From the NCBI GenBank assembly GCA_027014125.1, contig JALWEI010000008.1, positions 1 through 49,505 on the forward strand: a stretch of DNA of 49,505 nucleotides, read 5' to 3'. The position numbers and the translations under genes are program-made. This document shows, piece by piece, positions 42,831 through 49,505 of this stretch. This DNA is from Acidilobaceae archaeon (GTDB taxonomy: Archaea > Thermoproteota > Thermoprotei_A > Sulfolobales > Acidilobaceae). The notes beneath the pieces are model-generated. The model worked only from the letters and a program-made list of their open reading frames with translations, was not told the DNA's origin and searched no databases. Every line of letters begins with the position of its first letter. The first letter of the stretch is position 1.

Positions 42831-43619
42831 CCTGTCCCCGTGGCCGGCTAGGGCCCTTATCACTCCCCACTCGTCCACCACGCCTACGACGTGGCCCTCC
42901 ACCTCTAGGACCACCGCCTCGGTGTCGTACTCTCTCATCTTGTGTGCCGTGTCCCCTATAGAGGCGGTTGCCGGTGCTACAGCCTCTACGGGGTGCGCCA
43001 CGTTGAGAGCCTCATCCCATAGACCGTGGAAGCCTAGGTGGGATAATGCGCCTATGACGGATAGTGATGGGATAACCCCAACTGCGCTACGGCCTTCCAG
43101 GACTAGTACGCTCCTAACCCCGTGCATACCCATGGTCTTGACCACGTCCACCACCTTACTACTAGGCCCGACGCTCGGATACCTGGGGGTCGAGTACCTT
43201 ATGGCAGGATCCCTGGCTTCGCTGGGCTCCACTGCCCTTATTATGTCCCTGACAGTTAGTATACCCGTGCCCTTCTCCGTGTCTACTAGGGTAAAGTCTA
43301 GCCTGGTCGACGCCATGACCCGTGCAGCCTCTGCTATGCTTATATAACCACTGACTCTCGGCGGCCTCAAGGTCTTTAGGAATCCTATTTTCATAGTCTC
43401 AAGGTGCCTGGGGTCCCTTGCCACTGAGAGCATCCTGTATATGAGGCTGAATATGTTATCCACAGTTATGAACTCCCCTGAGCCTCTGACCATCACATGC
43501 CTAACCCTTTCCCTGGCCATTATCCCTAGTAGATCCTGTACTGTGTCGCCTGGGTCCACTGATATTATATTGGTTCTCGCATACCTGGATGCTGGCTCTA
43601 TTATCATATCTATCGTCAT
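42813..43619 (-). CDS. Protein with four CBS domains (two Bateman modules)
   Basis: A 268-residue protein built only of CBS repeats. Readable units start near ISVDPGDTVQDLLGIMARERVRHVMV, RVSGYISIAEAARVMAST, YPSVGPSSKVVDVVKTMGMHGVRSVLV and PVEAVAPATASIGDTAHKMREYDTEAVVLEV. Such stand-alone CBS proteins bind adenosine nucleotides or SAM and act on partner enzymes or channels. The partner is not evident from the neighbours. ATG start. A TATA-like element lies just upstream (43645-43655). Confidence 0.88.
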   Translation of the reverse strand: MTIDMIIEPASRYARTNIISVDPGDTVQDLLGIMARERVRHVMVRGSGEFITVDNIFSLIYRMLSVARDPRHLETMKIGFLKTLRPPRVSGYISIAEAARVMASTRLDFTLVDTEKGTGILTVRDIIRAVEPSEARDPAIRYSTPRYPSVGPSSKVVDVVKTMGMHGVRSVLVLEGRSAVGVIPSLSVIGALSHLGFHGLWDEALNVAHPVEAVAPATASIGDTAHKMREYDTEAVVLEVEGHVVGVVDEWGVIRALAGHGDRLVLGS

Positions 43620-43687
43620 ACCCCAGTTCCGTGTTTAACACGTTTGATACTATTTATCTCTTCCAGTCCTAATATGTGATTCGAGTT

Positions 43688-44269
43688 TCAGGGTAGATCC
43701 AGGACTAGCTTGATCATATCGCCCATATTCTCCTCGACCCTGAACCCCACCTTTCTAGCCAGCCTGAGGGCCCTGAAGTTGCCGGGGAGTATATAGGCTA
43801 CGGCCCTCCTCACCCCTGTTATCCTGGCCGCCTTGAGGAGTGCCCTGGTTAGGATCCTGCCTATACCCATACCCTGGTAGTCGTCATGTACAACAACCCC
43901 CACCTCAGCTAGGCCATTGGATGCGGGGACCACCTCGGCGGAGCCTATTATGGCGCCCCCAGCCTCAGCCACAACCACAGCGCCCCCAGAATCGAAGACC
44001 CTCTCCAGGTACGGCTTGAGGTCCCGCGATACGTTCATGAACCTGAGGTAAAGGGTCTCGGATGACAGGCTCCTATAGAACTCTGCTATCCTGTCCACCT
44101 CATCCCTACAGGCGCCCCTAACCCTTACCTCTAGCGAGCCGACCCTGCCAGCGGCAAGATCGACGCCGCACAGGCTGTCTAGCCTCACCACGCAGCACCC
44201 AGTGCCGGGGGTTTGTGCCCCGCCCCTGACACCCGGCGGCCATACAGCCCCCGCTGACACGGGGCTCAT
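43688..44269 (-). CDS. GNAT-family N-acetyltransferase
   Basis: A protein of up to 193 residues with a GNAT fold. The acetyl-CoA binding motif A is VVHDDYQGMGIGRILTRALLKAA, preceded by SETLYLRFMNVS and VVVAEAGGAIIGSAEVVP, and followed by YILPGNFRALRLARKVGFRVEE. The SxxTLYLRF segment is common in protein acetyltransferases of the Pat type. The first 40 residues are Gly-, Pro- and Cys-rich and unlike the rest, so the true start may be downstream, near VRLDSLCGVDLA or SLEVRVRGAC. Substrate unknown. Confidence 0.85.
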   Translation of the reverse strand: MSPVSAGAVWPPGVRGGAQTPGTGCCVVRLDSLCGVDLAAGRVGSLEVRVRGACRDEVDRIAEFYRSLSSETLYLRFMNVSRDLKPYLERVFDSGGAVVVAEAGGAIIGSAEVVPASNGLAEVGVVVHDDYQGMGIGRILTRALLKAARITGVRRAVAYILPGNFRALRLARKVGFRVEENMGDMIKLVLDLP

Positions 44270-44367
44270 GGTCCCGCGGGCTCTTGCAGCGGGGCCTATA
44301 CATATAGTACATGCCTGGACGTATTATTTCATAGGCGGCCTGCTAGCCGCGTCGAGGGGCCACAGGG

Positions 44368-45582
44368 TTGGATATAGCCAAGTGCATCGGGGACGGGAAG
44401 CACCTCAGGGTTGCATCCACGCTATGCAGGCTAGAGCTGGAGCGTTGCCTAGAGTGGAGGGGCGTCAAGGCTGCCGTTGCCCGTGGGTGTGGGAGGCGCA
44501 TGGTGCTGCTGGGCCCCCAAGAGGGGGATATGGAAGTCTTCCTCAGGGAGGCGGCCCGGGGCAGGGTGCCCTGGGTTAGGGGGTGCAACCTAGAGGCTGG
44601 GCTGGAGGTTGAGGGATACGGGCTCAGGGGTATACTGGCCCGGGGGGATGGTGTTATCGTGAAGCTGCTCTCCCTGGCCGTGGAGGATAACCCGGAGTAC
44701 GGCGTGCTGGCCCACCTCTTCCGGGTGGAGCCGGGTCTGGTGCCCGAGCCTCTGTGCTCTATGAGGGTCGACGGCGTCCAGGTCGGGATAGCCACTAGGG
44801 CTATAGAGGGGGAGCCGCTGGCGGTCGAATTCATATCCTCGGCCTCCCGGGGCCTCGTGCCTCCCTCTCTGGGGGAGTTAGCACGTGGGGTGGCTAGGCT
44901 TCATAGGGCCCTCTACGGGTGCGTGGAGGAGTGGTGCAGGCCACGACGTGTGACCCGGGGTGACGTGGAGAGGTGGGCCGGGCGGCTGGCTTGGAGGGCT
45001 AGGTTGTTGAGGCGAATAGTAGCCCCCGAGGATTTGGGCGTAGTGGAAGCCCTTGACTCTATGGAGGAGCTAGCCAGGCTCATGGCCAGGTCCTACAGGG
45101 ATATGGAGGGGATCCCGGCTATCAGGATCCATGGGGACCTCCACCTATACCAAGTCTACAGGACCCCTGGCGGCCTCATCTTCACAGACTTCGAGGGAGA
45201 ACCGTACCGGGAACCCGCTAGGAGGGACGAGCTCGAGCCCCCAGCGAGGGACCTGGCAACGTTGGCTAGGAGTATCGACTACGCCTCCGCGCTAGCCCTT
45301 ATGGAGAGGGGTATGGACGCGGGGGAGGCGGCGCTGGAGGCTTCGAGGGGGATGAGCTCCTGGAGGGAGAGGGTGTCTAGCAGGCTACTCGAGTTATACC
45401 TAGACGCGCTGGGGGATAGCCCCTTGGCTGAGGGGGACTGGGAGTCCGGGCTCGCCTTCTGGCTCGCGGAGAGGGCTAGCTACGAGCTTGTCTACGACAT
45501 AATTGAGGGGACCGGGCTGCACCATATACCCCTAAACGCCATACTCAGGATAAGGGATGCATGGCCCAAGATAGCATGGTGA
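44368..45582 (+). CDS. Maltokinase-like (aminoglycoside phosphotransferase-fold) kinase
   Basis: A 404-residue protein kinase-like-fold phosphotransferase. The catalytic loop IRIHGDLHLYQVYRTPGG and metal-binding IFTDFEGEPYREPARRDELEPPARDLA match maltokinase (Mak/Pep2), whose loop is HGDxHLGQVL with DFEGEP. The N domain (about 1-180) has the VGIATRAIEGEPLA hinge. Maltokinase makes maltose 1-phosphate in glycogen or trehalose metabolism. The neighbouring ROK sugar kinase fits carbohydrate use. TTG start. It overlaps the DUF2797 gene by 22 bp. Sugar specificity is inferred. Confidence 0.78.
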   Translation: MDIAKCIGDGKHLRVASTLCRLELERCLEWRGVKAAVARGCGRRMVLLGPQEGDMEVFLREAARGRVPWVRGCNLEAGLEVEGYGLRGILARGDGVIVKLLSLAVEDNPEYGVLAHLFRVEPGLVPEPLCSMRVDGVQVGIATRAIEGEPLAVEFISSASRGLVPPSLGELARGVARLHRALYGCVEEWCRPRRVTRGDVERWAGRLAWRARLLRRIVAPEDLGVVEALDSMEELARLMARSYRDMEGIPAIRIHGDLHLYQVYRTPGGLIFTDFEGEPYREPARRDELEPPARDLATLARSIDYASALALMERGMDAGEAALEASRGMSSWRERVSSRLLELYLDALGDSPLAEGDWESGLAFWLAERASYELVYDIIEGTGLHHIPLNAILRIRDAWPKIAW

Positions 45583-46478
45583 CGCCGGGGTTGGGCAGGT
45601 CTATCCTCAGGCTGGTGCACAAGGTCCTTGAGGGGCCTAGGGTAGAGAGGGTCACGGGGCACCTGTCTAGCCTCCTGGGCGAAGGGGAGGACTACGTGGT
45701 CCAGGTCTACACGGCTAGGCTTGACTCGCTCATAGTCCAGAGCCCTGGTGGTGCTGACGCCTACAGGCATAGGGGCCCCATAATGCTAGCCGAGGAGCCT
45801 TGGAGGACCTATTGTAGGTGGCATAGCGGCCCCCTGGACAGGAGGGACAACCCCTGGGAGAGGCTGTACTGCACCATGGAGGCCAGGGACTATTGTAGGT
45901 ACCACAGGAGAAGTACCCGGTCGCTATACGACGTCTGCCTGAGCCTGAGGGGCCCCCAAGCCCTGGAGGCTTGCAGGAGGGTAGACGAGGAGGTCTCGGG
46001 GGAGTACGCCCTGTACCTGGCCCATACTGGCAAGGGAGTGAAGGTCGGCGTGACAAGGTCCTTCCGCCTCCTAGATCGCATAGCAGAGCAGCCCCACAGC
46101 CTAGCCACTAGGCTGGCCATATACGACTCCCTCTACAAGGCTAGGAAGGCCGAGATGACGGTGTCTAGGAGCGGTGTGGCCAGGGAGGTGGGGGCTAGGA
46201 AGCCCAGGAGGCCAGACCCTGGGGCCGCGGCCCCTGCCCTGTCTTACGCCGCCGAGAGGGTGGCTAAGTTACTGGATGTGGAGTGGGATGGCACTCTCTT
46301 CAGGGTCAAGCCGCCTGACGGGCTATTCTCGAGCCGCCCAGCTACCCCCAGCCCTGGGTTGGGCGTGCTGGAGCCTGTGGGCTACTGGGGTGGCCTGCTC
46401 CAGCTATCGGGAGGCGGTGGACTAGTTGTTTTGAGGGTTAAGGACCTTCTCCATAGGGACTCGGTGATGCTGGTTTGA
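45561..46478 (+). CDS. DUF2797 protein
   Basis: A 305-residue protein of the DUF2797 family. The Cys/His pattern CRWHSGPLDRRDNPWERLYC and DYCRYHRRSTRSLYDVC suggests zinc binding. EYALYLAHTGKGVKVGVTRSFRLLDRIAEQ resembles a GIY-YIG-like strand-helix unit, for which the family is known, but the full catalytic set is not clear. ATG start inside the preceding gene. It overlaps the ROK kinase by TTGA, so the three genes are translationally linked. Biological role unknown. Confidence 0.8.
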   Translation: MAQDSMVTPGLGRSILRLVHKVLEGPRVERVTGHLSSLLGEGEDYVVQVYTARLDSLIVQSPGGADAYRHRGPIMLAEEPWRTYCRWHSGPLDRRDNPWERLYCTMEARDYCRYHRRSTRSLYDVCLSLRGPQALEACRRVDEEVSGEYALYLAHTGKGVKVGVTRSFRLLDRIAEQPHSLATRLAIYDSLYKARKAEMTVSRSGVAREVGARKPRRPDPGAAAPALSYAAERVAKLLDVEWDGTLFRVKPPDGLFSSRPATPSPGLGVLEPVGYWGGLLQLSGGGGLVVLRVKDLLHRDSVMLV

Positions 46479-47407
46479 GGGTTATAGCTGTGGACCTGGG
46501 GGCTACAAACCTTAGGGTTGCACTCTTCGATGATGGATCCCTGGTCAGGGTTGCCAGGTCTAGGACTCCTAGGGAGGGTGGAAGGGAGAGTGTGGCTAGG
46601 ACTATAGTATCCATGGCTAGGAGCCTCCTAGGCGGCGATAGACCTGATGCCGTGGGCATAGCTAGTATAGGCCCCTTGGACCTGGAGAGGGGGTGGGTCG
46701 TTGGTACTCCCAACCACCCATTGAGGTCTTTTCCGCTGCGTGGCCCCGTGGAGGAGGGGTTAGGCGCGCCTGTGTACCTGTATAATGACTGTGTAGCCGC
46801 TGTCTGGGGCGAGAAGGTCCTGGGCTCTGGTAGGGGGATGAGGGATCTCGGGTATATTACTATAAGCAGTGGGATCGGGGGCGGCTTCATAGTAGATGAT
46901 AGGCTTCTCATCGGTAGGAGGGGCAACGCTCACGAGGTGGGCCATATGGTGGTGGACCTCGACTCCGGGGCAGTGTGTGGGTGTGGCGGCGTGGGCCACT
47001 GGGAGGCTCTAGCCTCCGGTGTCAACATACCCAGGACGGCCGCCCTCTACGCATCCTCGTGGGGTGGCCCAGCCTCGAGGGCCTACGAGGCTGCTAGGGA
47101 GGGGAGACTATCCCCTGAAGCGTTGTACTCGCTAGCAAGGCAGGGGGATCCCTTCGCCTCTAGCCTGGTTGACTACCTTAACAGGGTCCACGCCGCTGGC
47201 TTAGCGTCTGTAGCGGCTGCCTATGACCCTGAGGCCGTATTCCTGGGGGGTAGCGTCTACTTGAATAATGAGGACCTTATCCTGCCGGGGGTGAAGAGGT
47301 ACCTTGCTAGGTACTCTATCTGGGTACCCGAGTTGAGGAGGGCCACCTACGGTCACGATGCGGTGCTTTATGGGGCCGCTGCGGTGGCCCTGGAGCCCCC
47401 GGGTTAA
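46475..47407 (+). CDS. ROK-family sugar kinase (glucokinase/hexokinase)
   Basis: A 310-residue ROK kinase. VIAVDLGATNLRVALFD is the phosphate-1 loop, YLYNDCVAAVWGE holds the catalytic Asp, ITISSGIGGGFIVDD is the adenosine region, and EVGHMVVDLDSGAVCGCGGVGHWEALASG is the ROK zinc signature. The usual CxCGxxGCxE reads CGCGGVGHWE, with His in place of the last Cys. Crenarchaeal ROK hexokinases phosphorylate several hexoses with ATP, and this is the expected role here. TTG start overlapping the DUF2797 stop. Confidence 0.9.
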   Translation: MRVIAVDLGATNLRVALFDDGSLVRVARSRTPREGGRESVARTIVSMARSLLGGDRPDAVGIASIGPLDLERGWVVGTPNHPLRSFPLRGPVEEGLGAPVYLYNDCVAAVWGEKVLGSGRGMRDLGYITISSGIGGGFIVDDRLLIGRRGNAHEVGHMVVDLDSGAVCGCGGVGHWEALASGVNIPRTAALYASSWGGPASRAYEAAREGRLSPEALYSLARQGDPFASSLVDYLNRVHAAGLASVAAAYDPEAVFLGGSVYLNNEDLILPGVKRYLARYSIWVPELRRATYGHDAVLYGAAAVALEPPG

Positions 47408-47422
47408 GGGTTAAGAGCCCCG

Positions 47423-48130
47423 GTGTGCGGTGTTGTGTTAGACTGGTGGGTAGCCTCGTCCAGCCTGCTGGTTGCCTGGCTCAGGGGGGACCCGGAGTCT
47501 ATGCGTGGCCTAAGCAGGGTGGCCCCCCTCTATGAGGCGCAGGGCGTTGTCTTCCTCCTTCCTGCCCCGGGTGAGCCCGTTGTTGCGGATGTAGCCGTCC
47601 TCCCCAGGGAGGGTAGCCCTGAGGGCCTCCTCTACGATTATAGTGTGGTTAGGGCGTCTAGGATTGTTAGGAAGCCTGGCTTCAGGGAGTCCTTGTTCGA
47701 CGCCCTCTCCGGGCCCCGGGGCTTCTTTAGGAGCCTGGTTATAGGGCTTGATCCTGGAAGGGAGTGCGGTGCTAGCGTTATCGGTGATGGCTTCCTTCTA
47801 GACGCCTCTAGGATGCCTTGCGGGGAGGTTGGCGGGTATGCTAGGGGTATACTGGCCGACGCTCCGTATAGGGTCTACTCTATATACCTGGGCAACGGCC
47901 CTGGGTTTGAGGATGCAGCTGCCTCCCTCTCGGGGGAGGGCCTGGAGTATACCGTGCTTGAGGAGGGGTACACGACCCGGGGGCCTCTGCCTGGTGGGAG
48001 CCTGGTTAAGGATAAAGATATTCTGGCATCCATCAGGATAGCGTATAAAGGTGTCTATGGTGGAGACTGGGTCGCTCGCAGGGTTCCTAGAGGGCATAGA
48101 AGTCGAGAGGGTGCCTGGGGTACTGTCTAG
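47423..48130 (+). CDS. RuvC/YqgF-like (RNase H fold) protein of unknown function
   Basis: A 235-residue protein. The C-terminal two thirds follow the RNase H-like order of RuvC and YqgF: SLVIGLDPGRECGASVIGDGFLL (first strand with catalytic Asp), VYSIYLGNGPGFEDAAASL (third strand), and VLEEGYTTRG then [15 protein letters not shown], which parallels the DExxTT...KD...A segment of YqgF. The N-terminal 100 residues are unassigned. I infer a nuclease or nucleic-acid-binding protein. It overlaps the UbiD-family ORF by 80 bp if both starts are right. GTG start, with another GTG at 47435. Confidence 0.65.
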   Translation: MCGVVLDWWVASSSLLVAWLRGDPESMRGLSRVAPLYEAQGVVFLLPAPGEPVVADVAVLPREGSPEGLLYDYSVVRASRIVRKPGFRESLFDALSGPRGFFRSLVIGLDPGRECGASVIGDGFLLDASRMPCGEVGGYARGILADAPYRVYSIYLGNGPGFEDAAASLSGEGLEYTVLEEGYTTRGPLPGGSLVKDKDILASIRIAYKGVYGGDWVARRVPRGHRSREGAWGTV

Positions 48131-49334
48131 GGAGTATGAGCCGGCGAGGCTGATATATAGGAGCCAGGGTAGGGGCCCCGCCCTGCTCTTCAGGGTCGAG
48201 GGCGCGCCGCAGGACTCCGCCTCTAACGTGGTAGATACGCGGGGGAAGCTCTATAGGGCCCTTGGCGTGTCTAGCGATGAGGAGGCTTATAGGAGGCTCC
48301 TCGACTCGCTTTCAAGCCCCTCTAGGCTGCACGTGTCCGGTGCGCCTAGGCTGAGGGTTGCTGAGAGGGGGCTCATGAGCTTGCCGGCTATACGCTTCTA
48401 CGAGGGCGAGGGTGGGTTGTATATCTCCTCCTCCATATTCATAGCGTGCAGGGATGGGGTTTGCAATGCCAGTATACATAGGATGATGGTGACTGGGGAG
48501 AGGGAGGCTAGGGTCCGGCTGGTCCCTAGGCACCTGTACAGGATGTGGAGGGAGGCTGCTGGTAGGGGCGAGGACCTCCCTGTTACTGTCGTGATCGGGG
48601 TGAATCCCCTGGTTATCCTATCCGCTGCTCTGACGCCCCCCTACGGGGTCTTTGAGCTAGAGATTGCGTCTAGCCTCCTAGGCGGCTTGGAGGTCTTTGA
48701 GAGCCCTATACACGGTAACCCTGTCCCGGTGGGGGCGGCTGCTGTGGTGGAGGCGCGGCTCACGCCTAGGCTGGAGGATGAGGGGCCCTACGTGGATGCG
48801 TTGGGTACTTATGATAGGGTTAGGAAGCAGCCGGTTCTTGTCGTTGATGGTGTCTATCTTAACATGGATGAGCCTACTCATGTGATAATGCAGGGTGGGT
48901 TGGAGCATGTCATGCTGATGGGGTTCCCTAGGGAGGCTCAGGTGTGGCGCTCCGTCTCCGGGGTTGTGCCGAGGGTGCATAAGGTTAGGCTTACTCCCGC
49001 CAGTGGTGGGTGGCTTCATGCTGTGATTTCTATTGATAAGAATCATGAGGGTGATGGTAAGAATGCTATTATGGCCGCCTTTGCCGGGCATCCCTCGCTT
49101 AAGCATGTCGTTGTAGTTGACTCCGACGTGGATCCTGAGGATCCGGGCCAGGTTGAGTGGGCTATTGCCACTAGGTTCCAGGCTGATAGGGATCTGGTTG
49201 TGGTTAGGGAGGCTAGGGGGTCTACGCTTGATCCTAGTAGTAGGGATGGGATGACTAGTAAGGTTGGGGTTGATGCCACTATGCCCCTTGGGGGCGGGTT
49301 GGGGTTTAGGAGGGGTAGGATCCCTGGTGTCTAG
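48051..49334 (+). CDS. UbiD-family decarboxylase, probable anhydromevalonate phosphate decarboxylase
   Basis: A 427-residue UbiD-family protein that would use prenylated FMN. Segments such as [55 protein letters not shown], and [21 protein letters not shown] with [31 protein letters not shown] are standard UbiD blocks. In Aeropyrum a UbiD homologue decarboxylates trans-anhydromevalonate 5-phosphate to isopentenyl phosphate. Mevalonate kinase, IPP isomerase and a prenyl synthase in this window make that role most likely. The first codons overlap the upstream gene by 80 bp, so a start at GTG 48060 is possible. It ends 4 bp inside the rpsB end. Confidence 0.85.
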   Translation: MSMVETGSLAGFLEGIEVERVPGVLSREYEPARLIYRSQGRGPALLFRVEGAPQDSASNVVDTRGKLYRALGVSSDEEAYRRLLDSLSSPSRLHVSGAPRLRVAERGLMSLPAIRFYEGEGGLYISSSIFIACRDGVCNASIHRMMVTGEREARVRLVPRHLYRMWREAAGRGEDLPVTVVIGVNPLVILSAALTPPYGVFELEIASSLLGGLEVFESPIHGNPVPVGAAAVVEARLTPRLEDEGPYVDALGTYDRVRKQPVLVVDGVYLNMDEPTHVIMQGGLEHVMLMGFPREAQVWRSVSGVVPRVHKVRLTPASGGWLHAVISIDKNHEGDGKNAIMAAFAGHPSLKHVVVVDSDVDPEDPGQVEWAIATRFQADRDLVVVREARGSTLDPSSRDGMTSKVGVDATMPLGGGLGFRRGRIPGV

Positions 49335-49505
49335 CGCCTTAGCTTTGTAGCCATGAACTCCTCGTAGCCTACGTCTAGCTCCTGGTCGGGGGCTAGTACT
49401 CCCCTGTTTCTCAGTATCTCCCTGGTTAGTATCCAGAAGAGTAGGGCTAGGCTCTTCCTGCCCTTGTTGTTAGCAGGTATGACTAGGTCTATATTGTCTA
49501 CCTTG
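49331..49505 (-). CDS. rps2: 30S ribosomal protein uS2, C-terminal part (cut by window end)
   Basis: The minus strand reads [20 protein letters not shown], then [15 protein letters not shown], and ends [10 protein letters not shown]. The [16 protein letters not shown] segment is diagnostic of archaeal uS2. Only 57 codons plus the stop are inside the window. The rest of the gene lies beyond the right edge. Its stop overlaps the UbiD-family stop by 3 bp on the opposite strand. Confidence 0.93.
   Translation of the reverse strand, partial: KVDNIDLVIPANNKGRKSLALLFWILTREILRNRGVLAPDQELDVGYEEFMATKLRR

Overview
The window looks like a chromosome segment from a hyperthermophilic crenarchaeon (Thermoproteota), most likely near the Desulfurococcales (Pyrodictiaceae or Aeropyrum-like). 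Grounds are archaeal-type translation genes (uS15, uS2, GluRS, PheRS), a tRNA-Thr with a D-arm intron, heavy AGG/ATA codon use, many TTG and GTG starts preceded by GGTG or GGAGG, and archaeal isoprenoid, folate and riboflavin enzymes. The exact genus is an inference.

Left edge (1-1.75 kb): tRNA-Leu(CAA), an ArfB-like creatininase-family deformylase, and a decayed VapBC toxin-antitoxin pair.

Accessory island (about 1.82-15.23 kb): bounded on the left by the 3' half of a tRNA-Thr(TGT) and on the right by an intact, intron-containing tRNA-Thr(TGT) in the same orientation. The left part is visibly AT-richer than the rest. It holds a three-gene type III CRISPR effector cassette: a Cas10 with an HD nuclease domain but DNSS where GGDD should be, a Cas5-like RAMP with a helical tail, and a Csm3-like Cas7 with the slicer Asp. 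No Cas6, Cas1/Cas2 or CRISPR array is visible. A zinc-ribbon small protein follows. A complete type I restriction-modification operon (hsdM-hsdS-hsdR) runs leftward and continues into a metallopeptidase-like protein with a degenerate active site, a 39-residue membrane peptide and a protein of unknown function. A perfect-arm inverted repeat sits over its predicted promoter. A RelE-type toxin pseudogene with two in-frame stops lies at the right end.

Core region (15.3-49.5 kb): densely packed, GC-rich housekeeping genes. In order: uS15; succinate dehydrogenase (sdhA-C-D-B); PadR regulator and a large RND/MMPL exporter; DeoC; a dihydropteroate-synthase-related protein; mevalonate kinase; a membrane protein; TrmG10 methylase and GcvH; a LysO-like exporter; the futalosine menaquinone genes mqnC-mqnE-mqnA; a small membrane protein; an alpha/beta hydrolase; type 2 IPP isomerase; a polyprenyl diphosphate synthase; DUF2118; GluRS; PheS and PheT; MptA; a CBS protein; a GNAT acetyltransferase; a maltokinase-like protein; DUF2797; a ROK sugar kinase; a RuvC/YqgF-like protein; a UbiD-family (probable anhydromevalonate phosphate decarboxylase) gene; and the 3' end of rpsB.

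Functional themes: SDH and menaquinone synthesis point to quinone-based respiration. Mevalonate kinase, the UbiD-family decarboxylase, IPP isomerase and the prenyl synthase fit the archaeal modified mevalonate pathway to membrane lipids. The island is a defence cluster, and its minimal, cyclase-dead type III cassette is the most unusual item here. Two core genes (deoC and trmG10) appear to start at CTG.
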